A DNA stretch of 64,000 nt from Bacillota bacterium (GCA_023386955.1 JAEWIS010000023.1:124001-188000), one strand, 5' to 3'; positions 46,636-56,128 are shown, numbered from the stretch's first letter. Notes: generated from the sequence alone by a model not told the origin. Made by a program: numbers and translations.

Positions 46636-47283
46636 ATGGCAAAGCAAAAATATTATGTGGTGTGGGAAGGTAAAACGCCGGGCATCTACAATACCTGGAA
46701 CGAATGCAAGGCCCAGGTGGACGGCGTGGCCAATGCCCGCTACAAGTCCTATGAATCCCTCCAGGAGGCCGAGACGGCTCTGAAGGCGGGCGCCAACAAA
46801 AGCTGGGGCAAGGGCAAAGCTGCGGCAAAATCAGGGACCAAAGGAGCTCCAAAGACAGCCGGCGCGGGAGCCGGAGAAATCGATTATGACAGCATCTCTG
46901 TGGATGTGGGCACCCGGGGCAATCCGGGACCGGTAGAATATAAGGGTGTGGACACCAAAACAGGGGAAATTCTGTTCTATGTTGGTCCCATCGAAAACGG
47001 CACCAACAACCTGGGAGAGTTCATCGCCATTGTTCACGGCTTGGCTTATCTCAAGCAGTTGGGCAGCACCAAAACCATTTATACAGATTCGCGTACTGCC
47101 TTAAGCTGGCTGAAAAACCGGAAAATCGCCTCCACCCTGGTGCGCGGCCCGGCGACGGCGAAGATCTGGGAGATGGCCGACAGAGCCCTCCAATGGGTCA
47201 ATACAAATACTTACGAGAACAAAGTGGTCAAGTGGAATACGGAGGAGTGGGGGGAAATCCGGGCGGATTTTGGCCGGAAATAA
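46636..47283 (+). CDS. rnhA: Ribonuclease H with N-terminal viroplasmin-type hybrid-binding domain
   Basis: 215 residues from the ATG at 46636. Residues 1-48 (KYYVVWEGKTPGIYNTWNEC) are the RNA/DNA-hybrid binding domain seen in eukaryote-type RNase HI. An Ala/Gly/Lys linker leads to the catalytic fold with Asp in SVDVGTRG, Glu in NLGEF, Asp in YTDSRTA and Asp in RADFG. It cuts RNA in RNA-DNA hybrids. An ATG at 46609 could add nine residues. Confidence 0.9.
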   Translation: MAKQKYYVVWEGKTPGIYNTWNECKAQVDGVANARYKSYESLQEAETALKAGANKSWGKGKAAAKSGTKGAPKTAGAGAGEIDYDSISVDVGTRGNPGPVEYKGVDTKTGEILFYVGPIENGTNNLGEFIAIVHGLAYLKQLGSTKTIYTDSRTALSWLKNRKIASTLVRGPATAKIWEMADRALQWVNTNTYENKVVKWNTEEWGEIRADFGRK

Positions 47284-47327
47284 GTATCCCTATCCTTATA
47301 CCTGCCACCGCCTGGCGCCGGGAAGCG

Positions 47328-47519
47328 TTATCCGCCTCCCCGGCTGCCGGAAGCGGTGGTTTTGCTTTTTTTGCGCAGCTTGAGCTTATCCATCTTGCCT
47401 GCCATCACAAGCCAAACGAGAATAGGGGACAAGAAATTCAGAGCGATGATCAGCACTGTAACGGTCCACAGGAACCAGGTGCTGTTCAGAATGTACCGGT
47501 AAAACCAGCTATCCATCAT
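47328..47519 (-). CDS. Small membrane protein
   Basis: 63 residues; the start at 47519 has GAGGAG 9 nt upstream. MMDSWFYRYILNSTWFLWTV begins it, a long hydrophobic stretch (about 12-42) may form one or two helices, and a Lys/Arg tail follows (KMDKLKLRKKSK). Possibly a PLDc_N-like protein; not certain. It lies between rnhA and the germination operon on the opposite strand. Confidence 0.5.
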   Translation of the reverse strand: MMDSWFYRYILNSTWFLWTVTVLIIALNFLSPILVWLVMAGKMDKLKLRKKSKTTASGSRGGG

Positions 47520-47669
47520 TTGGGCACACTCCTCATCCAATTCTGGAATTATATTCTCCAGCCTGCAGCTGCTTCATGCGCCCTGTATCCGTCTGCATAA
47601 ATTTGCCGCTTGAAAGGAAAAGTAAGGAAAGGCGGCTCGCCTACTATCCGGCGGACGGGAGGAGCATCC

Positions 47670-49271
47670 ATGTCAACAGAAGAGCAGCATATGCTTGAAA
47701 GCGGGATCAGATCCCGGCTGCACGATAATTTGGCGGACATTGATACCCTTCTGGGGGAATCGGCGGATATTATCCGGCGGAACTTCCGGCTGGCCGATGC
47801 AGCGGGAGAAGGGCGCCCGGGGCAATGCATATATACGGACGGATTGGTGAAGGCGGAATATGTGAATGACATCTTACGAGCATTGATTGTGTACGCGGCA
47901 GAAATTTCCTTCGGCTTGAATGAGGAGGAAGCTGCACAGCAGCTCCAGGAACGCCTTCTGGTGAATGGCGGTGTCAGTATTGTGGAGCGGCTGGGAAGCT
48001 GCATCGATGCGGTTCTGGCGGGAGATACGGTCATTTTGATAGAAGGTATAGCCAAAGGAATTGTGATTTCCACCCGGGGCTGGGAAGGCCGGAGTGTGGA
48101 TGAACCCGCTACCGAAAGTGTGGTCCGGGGGCCCCGGGACGGATTCGTAGAGAGCATCCGGTCCAATTCCGCCCATATCCGCAGACGGATCAGAGATCCC
48201 ATGCTGCGGGTGGATGCCCTCCAGGTGGGTACACGCACCAAAACGGACATCAATGTTCTTTATATAAAGGGTCTGGTAAAAAAGGGACTGGTGGAGGAGG
48301 TCACCAAGCGGCTAAGATCCATCAAAGTGGACGGAATTTTGGAAAGCGGCTATATCGAGGAATTTATTGAGGATGCCCCGCTGTCTCCCTTCACCACCAT
48401 CCAGAGCACGGAGCGCCCGGACAAAGCGGCTTCGGCGCTGCTGGAGGGAAGAGCGGTCATCCTGGTGGACAACACACCGTTCTGTCTGATCGTCCCCACC
48501 TATTTCTGGCAGTCTTTTCAGGCGTCGGATGACTATTATTCCCGGTATTGGGTAGGGTCCTTTCTGCGGCTGGTCCGTTACCTGGCTTTTATGATCAGTC
48601 TGGCCCTGCCATCGGTATATGTGATGCTGGTTTCCTTTCATCAGGAGATGATTCCGACTGGTCTGGCCTTCACCATTGCATCCGGCCGGGAGGTGGTGCC
48701 CTTCCCTGTTTTGCTGGAGGCTTTATTCATGGAGTTCGCCTTCGAGCTGATGCGGGAGGCGGGGCTGCGGATGCCGAAGCCTGTTGGGCAGGCGGTGAGC
48801 ATTGTCGGTTCTCTGATTATTGGCCAGGCGGCGGTGCAGGCGGGGCTAGTATCCCCGTTTATGGTCATTATTGTGGCGATTACGGGCATCTCATCCTTTG
48901 CCATTCCCAATTACGCTGCGTCCTTCTCCATCCGGCTGATCCGGTTTCCCCTGCTGCTGGCCTCCGGCACAATGGGGCTATTGGGATTTGTCGGCGTTTT
49001 TTTCACAATGGTGGTTCATGCCATCTCGCTGCGCTCCTTCGGAGAGCCTTATCTGGCGCCGGCCAGTCCGTTCCGGCCTTCCGATCAGCAGGATCTGCTG
49101 CTGCGATTTCCCTGGTGGAGTATGATCAAGCGCCCATGGATGGCTGAAGGAGAACCTGATCGTATGGCCAAAGGACAAAGACCTCAACCCGATGCCACCG
49201 CGGAACACCGGCCGCATGATCAAGCCGGAGACAACAGTGGGGACAGCGGCGGAAAGGAGGACGGGGCATGA
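47670..49271 (+). CDS. gerKA: Spore germination receptor subunit A (GerA family)
   Basis: 533 residues from the ATG at 47670 with GGAGGAG 5 nt upstream. Two N-terminal soluble subdomains (about 1-270; FVESIRSNSAHIRRRIRDP, LYIKGLVKKGLVEEV) precede membrane helices (about 285-480) with the family block PFPVLLEALFMEFAFELMRE (20 residues of it). Subunit A of nutrient germinant receptors sits in the inner spore membrane and, with B and C, forms a nutrient-gated ion channel. The stop overlaps gerC by 4 nt. The order here is A-C-B. Which Ger paralogue it is cannot be told, so the symbol is generic. Confidence 0.9.
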   Translation: MSTEEQHMLESGIRSRLHDNLADIDTLLGESADIIRRNFRLADAAGEGRPGQCIYTDGLVKAEYVNDILRALIVYAAEISFGLNEEEAAQQLQERLLVNGGVSIVERLGSCIDAVLAGDTVILIEGIAKGIVISTRGWEGRSVDEPATESVVRGPRDGFVESIRSNSAHIRRRIRDPMLRVDALQVGTRTKTDINVLYIKGLVKKGLVEEVTKRLRSIKVDGILESGYIEEFIEDAPLSPFTTIQSTERPDKAASALLEGRAVILVDNTPFCLIVPTYFWQSFQASDDYYSRYWVGSFLRLVRYLAFMISLALPSVYVMLVSFHQEMIPTGLAFTIASGREVVPFPVLLEALFMEFAFELMREAGLRMPKPVGQAVSIVGSLIIGQAAVQAGLVSPFMVIIVAITGISSFAIPNYAASFSIRLIRFPLLLASGTMGLLGFVGVFFTMVVHAISLRSFGEPYLAPASPFRPSDQQDLLLRFPWWSMIKRPWMAEGEPDRMAKGQRPQPDATAEHRPHDQAGDNSGDSGGKEDGA

Positions 49272-50470
49272 GACAGGGCAAGGCGCTTCTATTGGCGGCC
49301 CTTTGCCTGATGATGGCGGTCTCGGCAGGATGCGGGCCGGTGCAAATCAATGAGCTTGCCATAGTGACGGCAGTGGGGCTGGACATCGGAGAAGAGGAAG
49401 GCAGCTACCGGATTTCGGCACAAATTGTCCGGTCGGCGGATGCCCGGGGCCAAACCGGGGCTCCCTCCGGGGGTACCGGAGAGCCCATCTACTCCATTGC
49501 GGCGGAAGGGAAAACCATTTTTGAAGCGATCCGCAATCTTGCCCGCTTCTCCTCCAGACGGGTCTACTGGGCCCATAACTTCGTGATTGTCATCAACGAC
49601 AAGCTGGCCAAAAGAGGGATCGGCGACATTGTTGATTTTTTCACACGCAATCCGGAGCTCCGGATGAATACCTGGGTAGTGGTGACCTCCAATTCTGCCG
49701 GAGAGGTAGTGTCCACGGTTACCGGTCTGGAGGTGGTGCCCGGACAGGCCATCGACAAGCTGTTCCGGTATAACCGGATTGTGGGCGAGGCTCCTTCCAC
49801 GAATATGATGCGGCTGTTCGAGGTGTACATGAGCAAAACCAGCCATCCCGTTCTGGCCCGGGTTGAACTCAAGAACAGGGGCATCTCCAACAAAAAGCCC
49901 ATGGAGTTCGGCTCCCTGAAGCAGGTGGAGCTGTCCGGCGCCGCTGTTTTCCGCAGGGATAAAATGGTAGGCTGGCTTAACTCCGAGGAGACCAAGGGTC
50001 TTCTGATGTTCATCGAAAGTGTGGATTCCAGCATCGTCAGTGTCAGCTGCCCCCGCAATCCTGCGGAACGGGCCACCCTGGAGGTGAACAAGCAGCAGGT
50101 CCGGGTGATTCCCGGTTTGAAGGACGGGAAGCCCCGGTTCGACATTCATGTGAAAGCCACGGCCAGTCTTGTGGAAACGGGATGCTCTGTAGGTTTTTCC
50201 GCCATGAAGGACGAGTTGCAGGCTGAGCTCCAAAAGAAGGTCAAATCCCAGCTGGAAGCGGTGCTGGACAAGGCCCAGCATAAATACCGGGTGGATTTTC
50301 TGAAGCTGGGAGAGGTGTTCAATAATAAGTACCCGAAGCAATGGAGGGAATTCGAAGGCAGATGGGAGGAGGTTCTAGCCGATAGTGAGGTGGACATTGC
50401 GCTGGATATCAAGATCACCAGCCAGGAATTGAAGGTAGACGGAAAAGGAACTGAAGGTGATGAATCATGA
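49268..50470 (+). CDS. gerKC: Spore germination lipoprotein, Ger(x)C family
   Basis: 400 residues. Lipobox AVSAGC, then the Ger(x)C opening INELAIVTAVGLDIGEEEG and the block SSRRVYWAHNFVIVINDKLA. Three beta-rich domains follow. The lipoprotein subunit is attached to the outer face of the inner spore membrane by Lgt-dependent lipidation. ATGA overlap on both sides makes A, C and B one translational unit. Confidence 0.92.
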   Translation: MRQGKALLLAALCLMMAVSAGCGPVQINELAIVTAVGLDIGEEEGSYRISAQIVRSADARGQTGAPSGGTGEPIYSIAAEGKTIFEAIRNLARFSSRRVYWAHNFVIVINDKLAKRGIGDIVDFFTRNPELRMNTWVVVTSNSAGEVVSTVTGLEVVPGQAIDKLFRYNRIVGEAPSTNMMRLFEVYMSKTSHPVLARVELKNRGISNKKPMEFGSLKQVELSGAAVFRRDKMVGWLNSEETKGLLMFIESVDSSIVSVSCPRNPAERATLEVNKQQVRVIPGLKDGKPRFDIHVKATASLVETGCSVGFSAMKDELQAELQKKVKSQLEAVLDKAQHKYRVDFLKLGEVFNNKYPKQWREFEGRWEEVLADSEVDIALDIKITSQELKVDGKGTEGDES

Positions 50471-51699
50471 AAATCCGGATTACCGCGGGTATGCTCATGG
50501 CGTTGATTATCAACATGATGTATGCCAAGGGCATCGGAGTGACCCAAGGAATCGCGGCCAGAGAAGCAGGCTCGGAAATTTGGGTGTCCACCTTGTTTGC
50601 CATCATTCAGGGAGCAGGCGCCGCTTGGCTGACTGCCGCAGCTGTGGTCAAATGCGGGGACAGGGAGCTGATTGACGGAGCAGGCTTTGTGATGGGCAAA
50701 TGGGCGGGCAAAGCCGCCGCGCTGTTGAGCTTCGTGTTCTTTACCGGAGCCTTCGCCACGATTATGCTGACCTTCGTTTACCATCTCATGGATTATTTCC
50801 TGCCTCAATTTCCTACCTATTCATTTATCCTGGTGGCGCTGTGGGTGGGAGGATTGGGGGCATTCCATGGACTGGAGGTGATGGCAAGAACGGCCTTTGT
50901 CGGGGTATTCACCATCCTTCTGCTCAATATTTCGTTATTAACCGGCTCGCTCACCGAATTTGACATCCGCAATCTGGCGCCACTCTTTGAATACGGAATC
51001 TGGAAATCCGTTTGGGCCAGCCGGAATTTCGATACGGACTGGGCTATGGGCACCATGGCCGCGGGGATTGTGATCCCCTTGGTCAGCAAGAGGGATTCCT
51101 GGTCCCGGACCAGTGTGGTCAGTGTTTTGATGGGCGGGCTTTTGGTATTGATGTGGCCGATTCTGGAAACCGGTGTGCTGTCTGCCGAGGTTACAGGCCA
51201 ATATGTGGTCTCTTGTATGCAGCTGGCCAGGAGCGCCCATCTGGGCTTTTTTATCCAGCGGTACGAAATGATTATGATCGCCTTTTTTGCTACCTCCAGT
51301 CTGGTGCAGATTATGCTTTGTCTGTTCTGCGCCAGCCATTCCCTGTCCAAAGTCGTCGGGTTGAAGGATTACCGGCCTATGCTGGTTCCTGCCTGCCTGC
51401 TGCTGGGAGCGTCGAGCTATTGGGTAGTGGCGGACCATACCCGGGCCATGACCTTCGCCCAATATTATTGGCCTCCCCTGGCACTGGGAGTAGCCGTACT
51501 GCTGCCTGCCGTGCTGCTGCTGGGGGGAACAGTTAAGGGAAAGCTTGCAGCCGGACAAAAATCCGAGGCAGACGGAGCTAATGCAGTGGGGGAGGAACCG
51601 GAAACGGAAACAGTTCAAGGGACTGCTGAGGGCAACAGCAAAAAGCCCAAGCGTAAGCTCAGGCGGACTGGCATTCCAAATGGGGAGGGCGGCGTATGA
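50467..51699 (+). CDS. gerKB: Spore germination receptor subunit B (GerB/APC-like)
   Basis: 410 residues with about ten membrane helices, the amino-acid-permease-like subunit thought to bind the germinant. MKIRITAGMLMALIINMMYA and ITQGIAAREAG-like text open it. The last about 60 residues are a charged tail (EEPETETVQG, KKPKRKLRRTG) longer than usual. Confidence 0.9.
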   Translation: MKIRITAGMLMALIINMMYAKGIGVTQGIAAREAGSEIWVSTLFAIIQGAGAAWLTAAAVVKCGDRELIDGAGFVMGKWAGKAAALLSFVFFTGAFATIMLTFVYHLMDYFLPQFPTYSFILVALWVGGLGAFHGLEVMARTAFVGVFTILLLNISLLTGSLTEFDIRNLAPLFEYGIWKSVWASRNFDTDWAMGTMAAGIVIPLVSKRDSWSRTSVVSVLMGGLLVLMWPILETGVLSAEVTGQYVVSCMQLARSAHLGFFIQRYEMIMIAFFATSSLVQIMLCLFCASHSLSKVVGLKDYRPMLVPACLLLGASSYWVVADHTRAMTFAQYYWPPLALGVAVLLPAVLLLGGTVKGKLAAGQKSEADGANAVGEEPETETVQGTAEGNSKKPKRKLRRTGIPNGEGGV

Positions 51700-51737
51700 G
51701 GCTGCTTGCGGGCTGATGCTCTGCCGTTTGGATCGCC

Positions 51738-52121
51738 TCAGATTCTGCGCCGGAAGTCGAGAAACCGGGTACCCTGGCTCTCCAGCTCACCCTGGTCTCC
51801 TTCCGCCATTAAACCGAATTGGGCATCCTTGATCTGGAACTCCTCCCGGCTGTTATCCTCAAACTGGAACGTGACATAATAGTCGGTGGAAGCGGAGGAT
51901 TCCCCTGAGCCTCCCCAAACATTCGTCCGCTTGGCCACGATCCGGGCCGGACGTGTCAGGATGGGCGATGCGTTGTTCTGGGACCAGGTCCCCACCCCCT
52001 TGGCCACACTAAATACAATACCCCCGATCACCACCGCGGCAATGCCAACGAAAAAAATCATAAAAATAGCCGGGGGTCCGTTGGAAATGCCGGCGTCACC
52101 ACTAAAACCGTTCACACCCAA
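51738..52121 (-). CDS. DUF2500-family protein
   Basis: 127 residues. One membrane helix (about 17-42: AIFMIFFVGIAAVVIGGIVF), then a beta-rich domain (ARIVAKRTNVWGG, YYVTFQFEDNSREEFQI, GDQGELESQGTRFLDF) typical of DUF2500. Function unknown. It is convergent with gerB. Confidence 0.82.
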   Translation of the reverse strand: MGVNGFSGDAGISNGPPAIFMIFFVGIAAVVIGGIVFSVAKGVGTWSQNNASPILTRPARIVAKRTNVWGGSGESSASTDYYVTFQFEDNSREEFQIKDAQFGLMAEGDQGELESQGTRFLDFRRRI

Positions 52122-52208
52122 GACTCATAACCTCTTTTCTGGCAAAAAGCCGATCATGAGTCTATTCTACAAGGAATGACAGTTCCTGGGAAGCATCTCT
52201 AGGGAAAA

Positions 52209-53369
52209 TCAATTTCCGCGGATGACGGCCTCCGGCTGGATGTCCGTAATAAACCATGCTCCTGCGGGTGTTGTCCGGGACAGGCTCCATCGGAACCATA
52301 TACCCTGTGGTCGGGCGCCTTTCCGAGAGATGCCCACCCGCGTCTTAAACTGGGCCTCGAGTGCATCTTCAGGGATACGAAATGGAGCAGGGGGCTCCCC
52401 GATAGGACGGGCATTGAGGACACGATCATCCAGCCATTCCGCGGCCAGACCGGTCTCAGCTCCGGTATTCAGCAGCAGCTCCAGCAGATGGCGGTCCTTC
52501 TGATTGACGGCCACCAAAAACAGCTTCACGGTATCCAGCGGACTGAGGCTTTTGTGATAATCCTCCAGCTGTCCTGCCGCTTTCTGGGCCATAGCTTGAT
52601 GAGCCGGATCGGAATGGGCGGAGCCATGGGTAATGGAGCCTGCGAAGTGGATGCAAAAATGGCCGTTAAAATTATTGCCGGGAATTCCATCCCCGCCGTG
52701 GGGCATGCCGTGCATGGAAGCGCCAACCACACCGCTTGGGGTTTTCACCAGCACCGCTTTCCGCTGCCAACTCCACTGGCCTCCGTAGATAGTTTTCATA
52801 ATGGCGGTGTCCTCCTTCGTCAGAGGCTGCACATCCATATGGGCGGAGCCGGCCCTGCGCTGTCCCTGGAAAGTGAGTCCGGTTTCCAGATCGGTAATGG
52901 AGAGGACAGTGCCTTTCGGCATCAGCTTATCCACCTCGGTCCAGGTTAATAGCTTTCCGAAGTGACGGGCAGCCAGTTCCTGCCGGAGTCTGTCTATATC
53001 CGTCTTCATCTCCTCCGGCGTCCGGTAAACCGTCCGGCTGTCAAGCTCCAGCAGGTAGGCTCCGGATTCAACACTGTATACCCTGTAAAGCTGCCGGGTG
53101 CCGTTGCTTGCAGGTGCTGCCAGCTCCAAAACGGAGTAAGCCGGTGCCGGTTGGGGCAGATTTCCGGCCTGCTCCATAGAGCTCAGCCATTTTTTCCACT
53201 TTGGTGAAGAAATGGACACGGTCGTTTTGTACTCCGCAGCAGAGGAGGAGCGCAGGGACAGCTCAATCCGGTCATCTGCTCCGGCGGGAAGGGGATCGGC
53301 TTGGATCATGCTTCCAGGCAGAAGCATGAACCATAAACCGGCAAGGATGAGCAGTTGCTTGCTCTTCAC
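52209..53369 (-). CDS. Secreted protein of unknown function with a GHFCIHF motif
   Basis: 386 residues from GTG at 53369; AGGGAG lies 10 nt upstream. Signal peptide to about QAD (23). A central domain carries MDVQPLTKEDTAIMKTIYGG, ASMHGMPHGGDGIPGN, and NGHFCIHFAGSITHGS. The His-rich HG...GHFCIH pattern faintly recalls the His/Cys site of L,D-transpeptidases but is not a match I would name. Extracellular; the rest (about 300-386) looks like a small beta domain. Confidence 0.7.
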   Translation of the reverse strand: MKSKQLLILAGLWFMLLPGSMIQADPLPAGADDRIELSLRSSSAAEYKTTVSISSPKWKKWLSSMEQAGNLPQPAPAYSVLELAAPASNGTRQLYRVYSVESGAYLLELDSRTVYRTPEEMKTDIDRLRQELAARHFGKLLTWTEVDKLMPKGTVLSITDLETGLTFQGQRRAGSAHMDVQPLTKEDTAIMKTIYGGQWSWQRKAVLVKTPSGVVGASMHGMPHGGDGIPGNNFNGHFCIHFAGSITHGSAHSDPAHQAMAQKAAGQLEDYHKSLSPLDTVKLFLVAVNQKDRHLLELLLNTGAETGLAAEWLDDRVLNARPIGEPPAPFRIPEDALEAQFKTRVGISRKGARPQGIWFRWSLSRTTPAGAWFITDIQPEAVIRGN

Positions 53370-53525
53370 GTTGGATACACTCCCTGTAAGAATGCTTTTC
53401 CTAGAAGTGTGCTCCATCATTCCTTACTTATACCAAGGAAATGTCTGGCTGGTGAGAAAGTGACAAATACAATGGCGTCCGATACAATAGAGGCATGATT
53501 GATGAGTCAGGCAGGGGGACGGGGT

Positions 53526-53936
53526 ATGATGGAACTAGCGAGTGTGGAAGAGGAAGAGACCAATGGTCGGATGGACAATGCGGACGGCACCGACCGCTGC
53601 GAGACGGATTGTGCCCATGCCGATGTAGTAGAGCAGGTGAAACGCGAGGCGGTGGAGCTTGACCGGGTGAATGACCTGGCGGAGCTGTTCAAGGCGCTGG
53701 CCGATCAAACCCGTCTGCGGATTATCCACTCCCTGTTGAACCGGGAGCTGTGCGTCTGCGACATGTGCGACGTGCTGGGGATGCAGCAGTCCGCCGTATC
53801 CCACCAGCTGCGGGTGCTTCGTAATCTGCGTATTGTCAAACGCCGCAAGGAAGGCAAAATGATGTATTATTCCATTGACGACCAGCACGTGGAAGGACTG
53901 TTCCTGCAGGCGCTGCATCATATTTCGCATAAGTAG
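53526..53936 (+). CDS. ArsR/SmtB-family metal sensor, CadC-like
   Basis: 136 residues. The winged helix core has LADQTRLRIIHSLL, then ELCVCDMCDVLGMQQSAVSH as helix alpha3 to alpha-R. Cys in N-terminal CETDC plus ELCVCD form the four-Cys alpha3N site that binds Cd/Pb/Zn in CadC. The alpha5 residues DDQHVEGLF and HHISHK may form a Zn site. It should be a repressor released by soft metals. No efflux gene is adjacent, so its target is elsewhere or autoregulatory. RBS AGGGGG; start 53526 or 53529. Confidence 0.87.
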   Translation: MMELASVEEEETNGRMDNADGTDRCETDCAHADVVEQVKREAVELDRVNDLAELFKALADQTRLRIIHSLLNRELCVCDMCDVLGMQQSAVSHQLRVLRNLRIVKRRKEGKMMYYSIDDQHVEGLFLQALHHISHK

Positions 53937-53962
53937 GTATGACATAAATAGGCAGGGAGAGG

Positions 53963-53988
53963 AAGGACTCGGTGATGGAGTCCTTTTT
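53963..53988 (+). terminator. Intrinsic terminator after the ArsR gene
   Basis: AAGGACTC pairs with GAGTCCTT, then TTT. Confidence 0.8.
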
Positions 53989-54005
53989 GTTTTGTCAATT
54001 CAGCT

Positions 54006-54104
54006 TCAGGCATTGGCTTGAAGCTTGGAAAACCATCTGTCATGTATAAACTGCATCAGGAGGAAAGCATCCTTATTTCCGCATTCCAAAAAGTGCAGCG
54101 CCAA
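54006..54104 (-). CDS. Candidate 32-residue peptide downstream of ABC exporters
   Basis: TTG start with a strong GGGAGGTGAGG sequence 8 nt upstream; MALHFLECGNKDAFLLMQFI begins it and it ends KLQANA. It has one Cys and no leader-core pattern I can assign. It follows the zinc-ribbon-like small gene by 39 nt and the two ABC genes, so it may be the tail of that operon. Very short; real translation is uncertain. Confidence 0.35.
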   Translation of the reverse strand: MALHFLECGNKDAFLLMQFIHDRWFSKLQANA

Positions 54105-54143
54105 AGTCCTCACCTCCCTATGCTTCAGTGAAATATCAGCTTT

Positions 54144-54293
54144 TTAGTATGATGCCGCGTTTATGGCGTAGGGAAGGCAAGGGTTGCAGACGTGGATGGT
54201 TTGGCCTTTATAGTCCTTATAGCGTTTCACAACGGCGGTTTTTTTGCCGCAAAAGTAACACTTCTTACCGAATAAGCGGGAAAGTAAGCTCAG
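54144..54293 (-). CDS. Small CxxC...CxxC (zinc-ribbon-like) protein with probable CTG start
   Basis: 49 residues. AGGAGG at 54306-54301 lies 7 nt before CTG at 54293; no ATG, GTG or TTG is available at a good distance (ATT at 54299 is another option). LSLLSRLFGKKCYFCGKK, about 20 residues, then VCNPCLPYA. The paired CYFC and CNPC suggest one bound zinc. It is 29 nt after the second ABC gene on the same strand. No family named. Confidence 0.55.
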   Translation of the reverse strand: MSLLSRLFGKKCYFCGKKTAVVKRYKDYKGQTIHVCNPCLPYAINAASY

Positions 54294-54322
54294 ATAAATT
54301 CCTCCTGGGGTTGAGGTATCGG

Positions 54323-56128
54323 TCAGGCAGGCGTGGCTTGATACATATGGGCCTGCATGTGGAACATTTCTGCGTATTTGCCGTTTTGGGCCATCAGCTC
54401 GTTATGGGAGCCTTGTTCAATGATTCGGCCATGCTCCAGCATGCAGATCCGGTCGGCCATCCGTGTGCTGGACAGTCGGTGGGAAATGAAAATCACTGTT
54501 TTGTTCCGCGACGCCTCCAGGACAGTCTGATTAAATTGATATTCGCTGATAGGGTCAAGCGCACTGGAGGGTTCATCAAGAATAATAAAGGAATACGGGC
54601 GGGCAAATACACGGGCGATGGCCAGCTTCTGCGCTTCGCCTCCGGACAGCTCGGTGCCTGAGGCGCTGAATTCCCGGGTCACCATCGTGCCGGTGCCTTG
54701 GTCCATCCGGTTCACCCGGTCCAACAGCCCGCTTTGGCCAAGAGCCTCACTGACCACCGGAATGGTGTGATCATCCGTCCGGTCCATCATCACATTATCC
54801 GCAATGCTGGCGGCATACAAGCGGTAATCCTGAAAGACGCTGCCGAAGCAGCTGCGGTACGAAGTAAGCTCGTATTCCCGGATATTGATCCCATTCAGCA
54901 GAATAGCCCCTTCGGAAACATCATATAGCCGCATAAACAGCTTGGTCAAGGTGGTTTTACCGGCACCGTTGTAACCGACGAAGGCAATTTTTTCCCCTTG
55001 GCGGATGGTCAGGTTAATGTCCTTCAGAATCGGGCCGGCGCTTTCATTGTATGCAAATGAAACGTTGCGGAGCTCCAATACCTTGGGATGAGCCGGAACC
55101 GGAAGAGCATCTGCAGAGCTGCCGATAGCCGGAGCATAATCCGCAAACGACCGGATCTTGTCTATATAGAGGCTGTTCTGCTGGGCGCGGGGAAGAAGGG
55201 CGGCAATATCCCTTAGGCTGTTCTTCAGCGACCCGGCCGAGTTAAACAGGGAGAGCATGCTTCCGTAGCTGAGAGCCTGCAGGACAAGGGTCCGGTACAG
55301 CAGATAGATCAGATACAGGGCGTCCAAAAGCAGGCTGTGGGCCCCAAAGCTGCCGATAAATCCGAGGATGATCCGTTTGCGCGAGTCTGCCTGGATCGTC
55401 CGCTGCATGCCCCGTGTGGCGTGATGCAAATCGGATTTAAGCTTGCTTGTAACGGGATGCAGCCGGATTTCCTTGGCGTACTCCGCGAGATAAAAAATCC
55501 GGCTGATGTAAGCGCGCTTCCGTTCCAGGGGCTTCAGCTCCAGCTCCATCTTAAAGTTCAGCTTGGCCAACACGGCATTCACCGATAGCGTGACCGCCAG
55601 ACTGGCGGCAATAAACAGGAGTCCTCCACGGTCCAGCACCAGGAAGAAGGTTCCTGCCGCGGCGATGGTGGCGCCTCTTCCGCACATCTGCCGGATAATC
55701 TCCAGGGATTCGTCCATCCGTTTTTTGACTTCTCCTACACTGACCACAAAATCATTGTAAAACTGGGGCTGGTCATAACAGGCCAGGTCCATCGCTGCTG
55801 CTTTCCCGAACAGCTCCAACTGCAAAGCCCGGTACAGTTTCTCCTTGGCCAGGGGGACGAAATAAGCGTCATTCACCGCCACCCATCCCAGCTTCACCAC
55901 AATGGCCGCCGAAATAAAAGCCATATAGCGCAAGGCGTCGGAAAACTCTCCGTTGTATTGGATCAGGTCGATCATGTACTTGGTGGAGTAAGCAAATTCG
56001 AAGAATACCTCCACAGAGGAATAGACAGCCAGCAGGCAAATATTGATGACATACCCCGGGGTATGCCGGAAGGCCAGCCGCAGCATATACAGGTGATTGG
56101 AGACCACATGTCCCGGCTTCTGCTTCAT
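54323..56128 (-). CDS. ABC exporter half-transporter (membrane domain fused to ATPase), gene 2
   Basis: 601 residues. Six-helix membrane domain (about 20-320) and ATPase (about 360-590) with Walker A FVGYNGAGKTT, signature LSGGEAQKL, Walker B FIILDEPSSALDP and the switch His in FISHRLS. It begins with ATGA overlapping the previous ABC gene. The membrane domain is of the exporter type common beside peptide or bacteriocin genes. The pair probably works as a heterodimer. Substrate unknown. Confidence 0.88.
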   Translation of the reverse strand: MKQKPGHVVSNHLYMLRLAFRHTPGYVINICLLAVYSSVEVFFEFAYSTKYMIDLIQYNGEFSDALRYMAFISAAIVVKLGWVAVNDAYFVPLAKEKLYRALQLELFGKAAAMDLACYDQPQFYNDFVVSVGEVKKRMDESLEIIRQMCGRGATIAAAGTFFLVLDRGGLLFIAASLAVTLSVNAVLAKLNFKMELELKPLERKRAYISRIFYLAEYAKEIRLHPVTSKLKSDLHHATRGMQRTIQADSRKRIILGFIGSFGAHSLLLDALYLIYLLYRTLVLQALSYGSMLSLFNSAGSLKNSLRDIAALLPRAQQNSLYIDKIRSFADYAPAIGSSADALPVPAHPKVLELRNVSFAYNESAGPILKDINLTIRQGEKIAFVGYNGAGKTTLTKLFMRLYDVSEGAILLNGINIREYELTSYRSCFGSVFQDYRLYAASIADNVMMDRTDDHTIPVVSEALGQSGLLDRVNRMDQGTGTMVTREFSASGTELSGGEAQKLAIARVFARPYSFIILDEPSSALDPISEYQFNQTVLEASRNKTVIFISHRLSSTRMADRICMLEHGRIIEQGSHNELMAQNGKYAEMFHMQAHMYQATPA

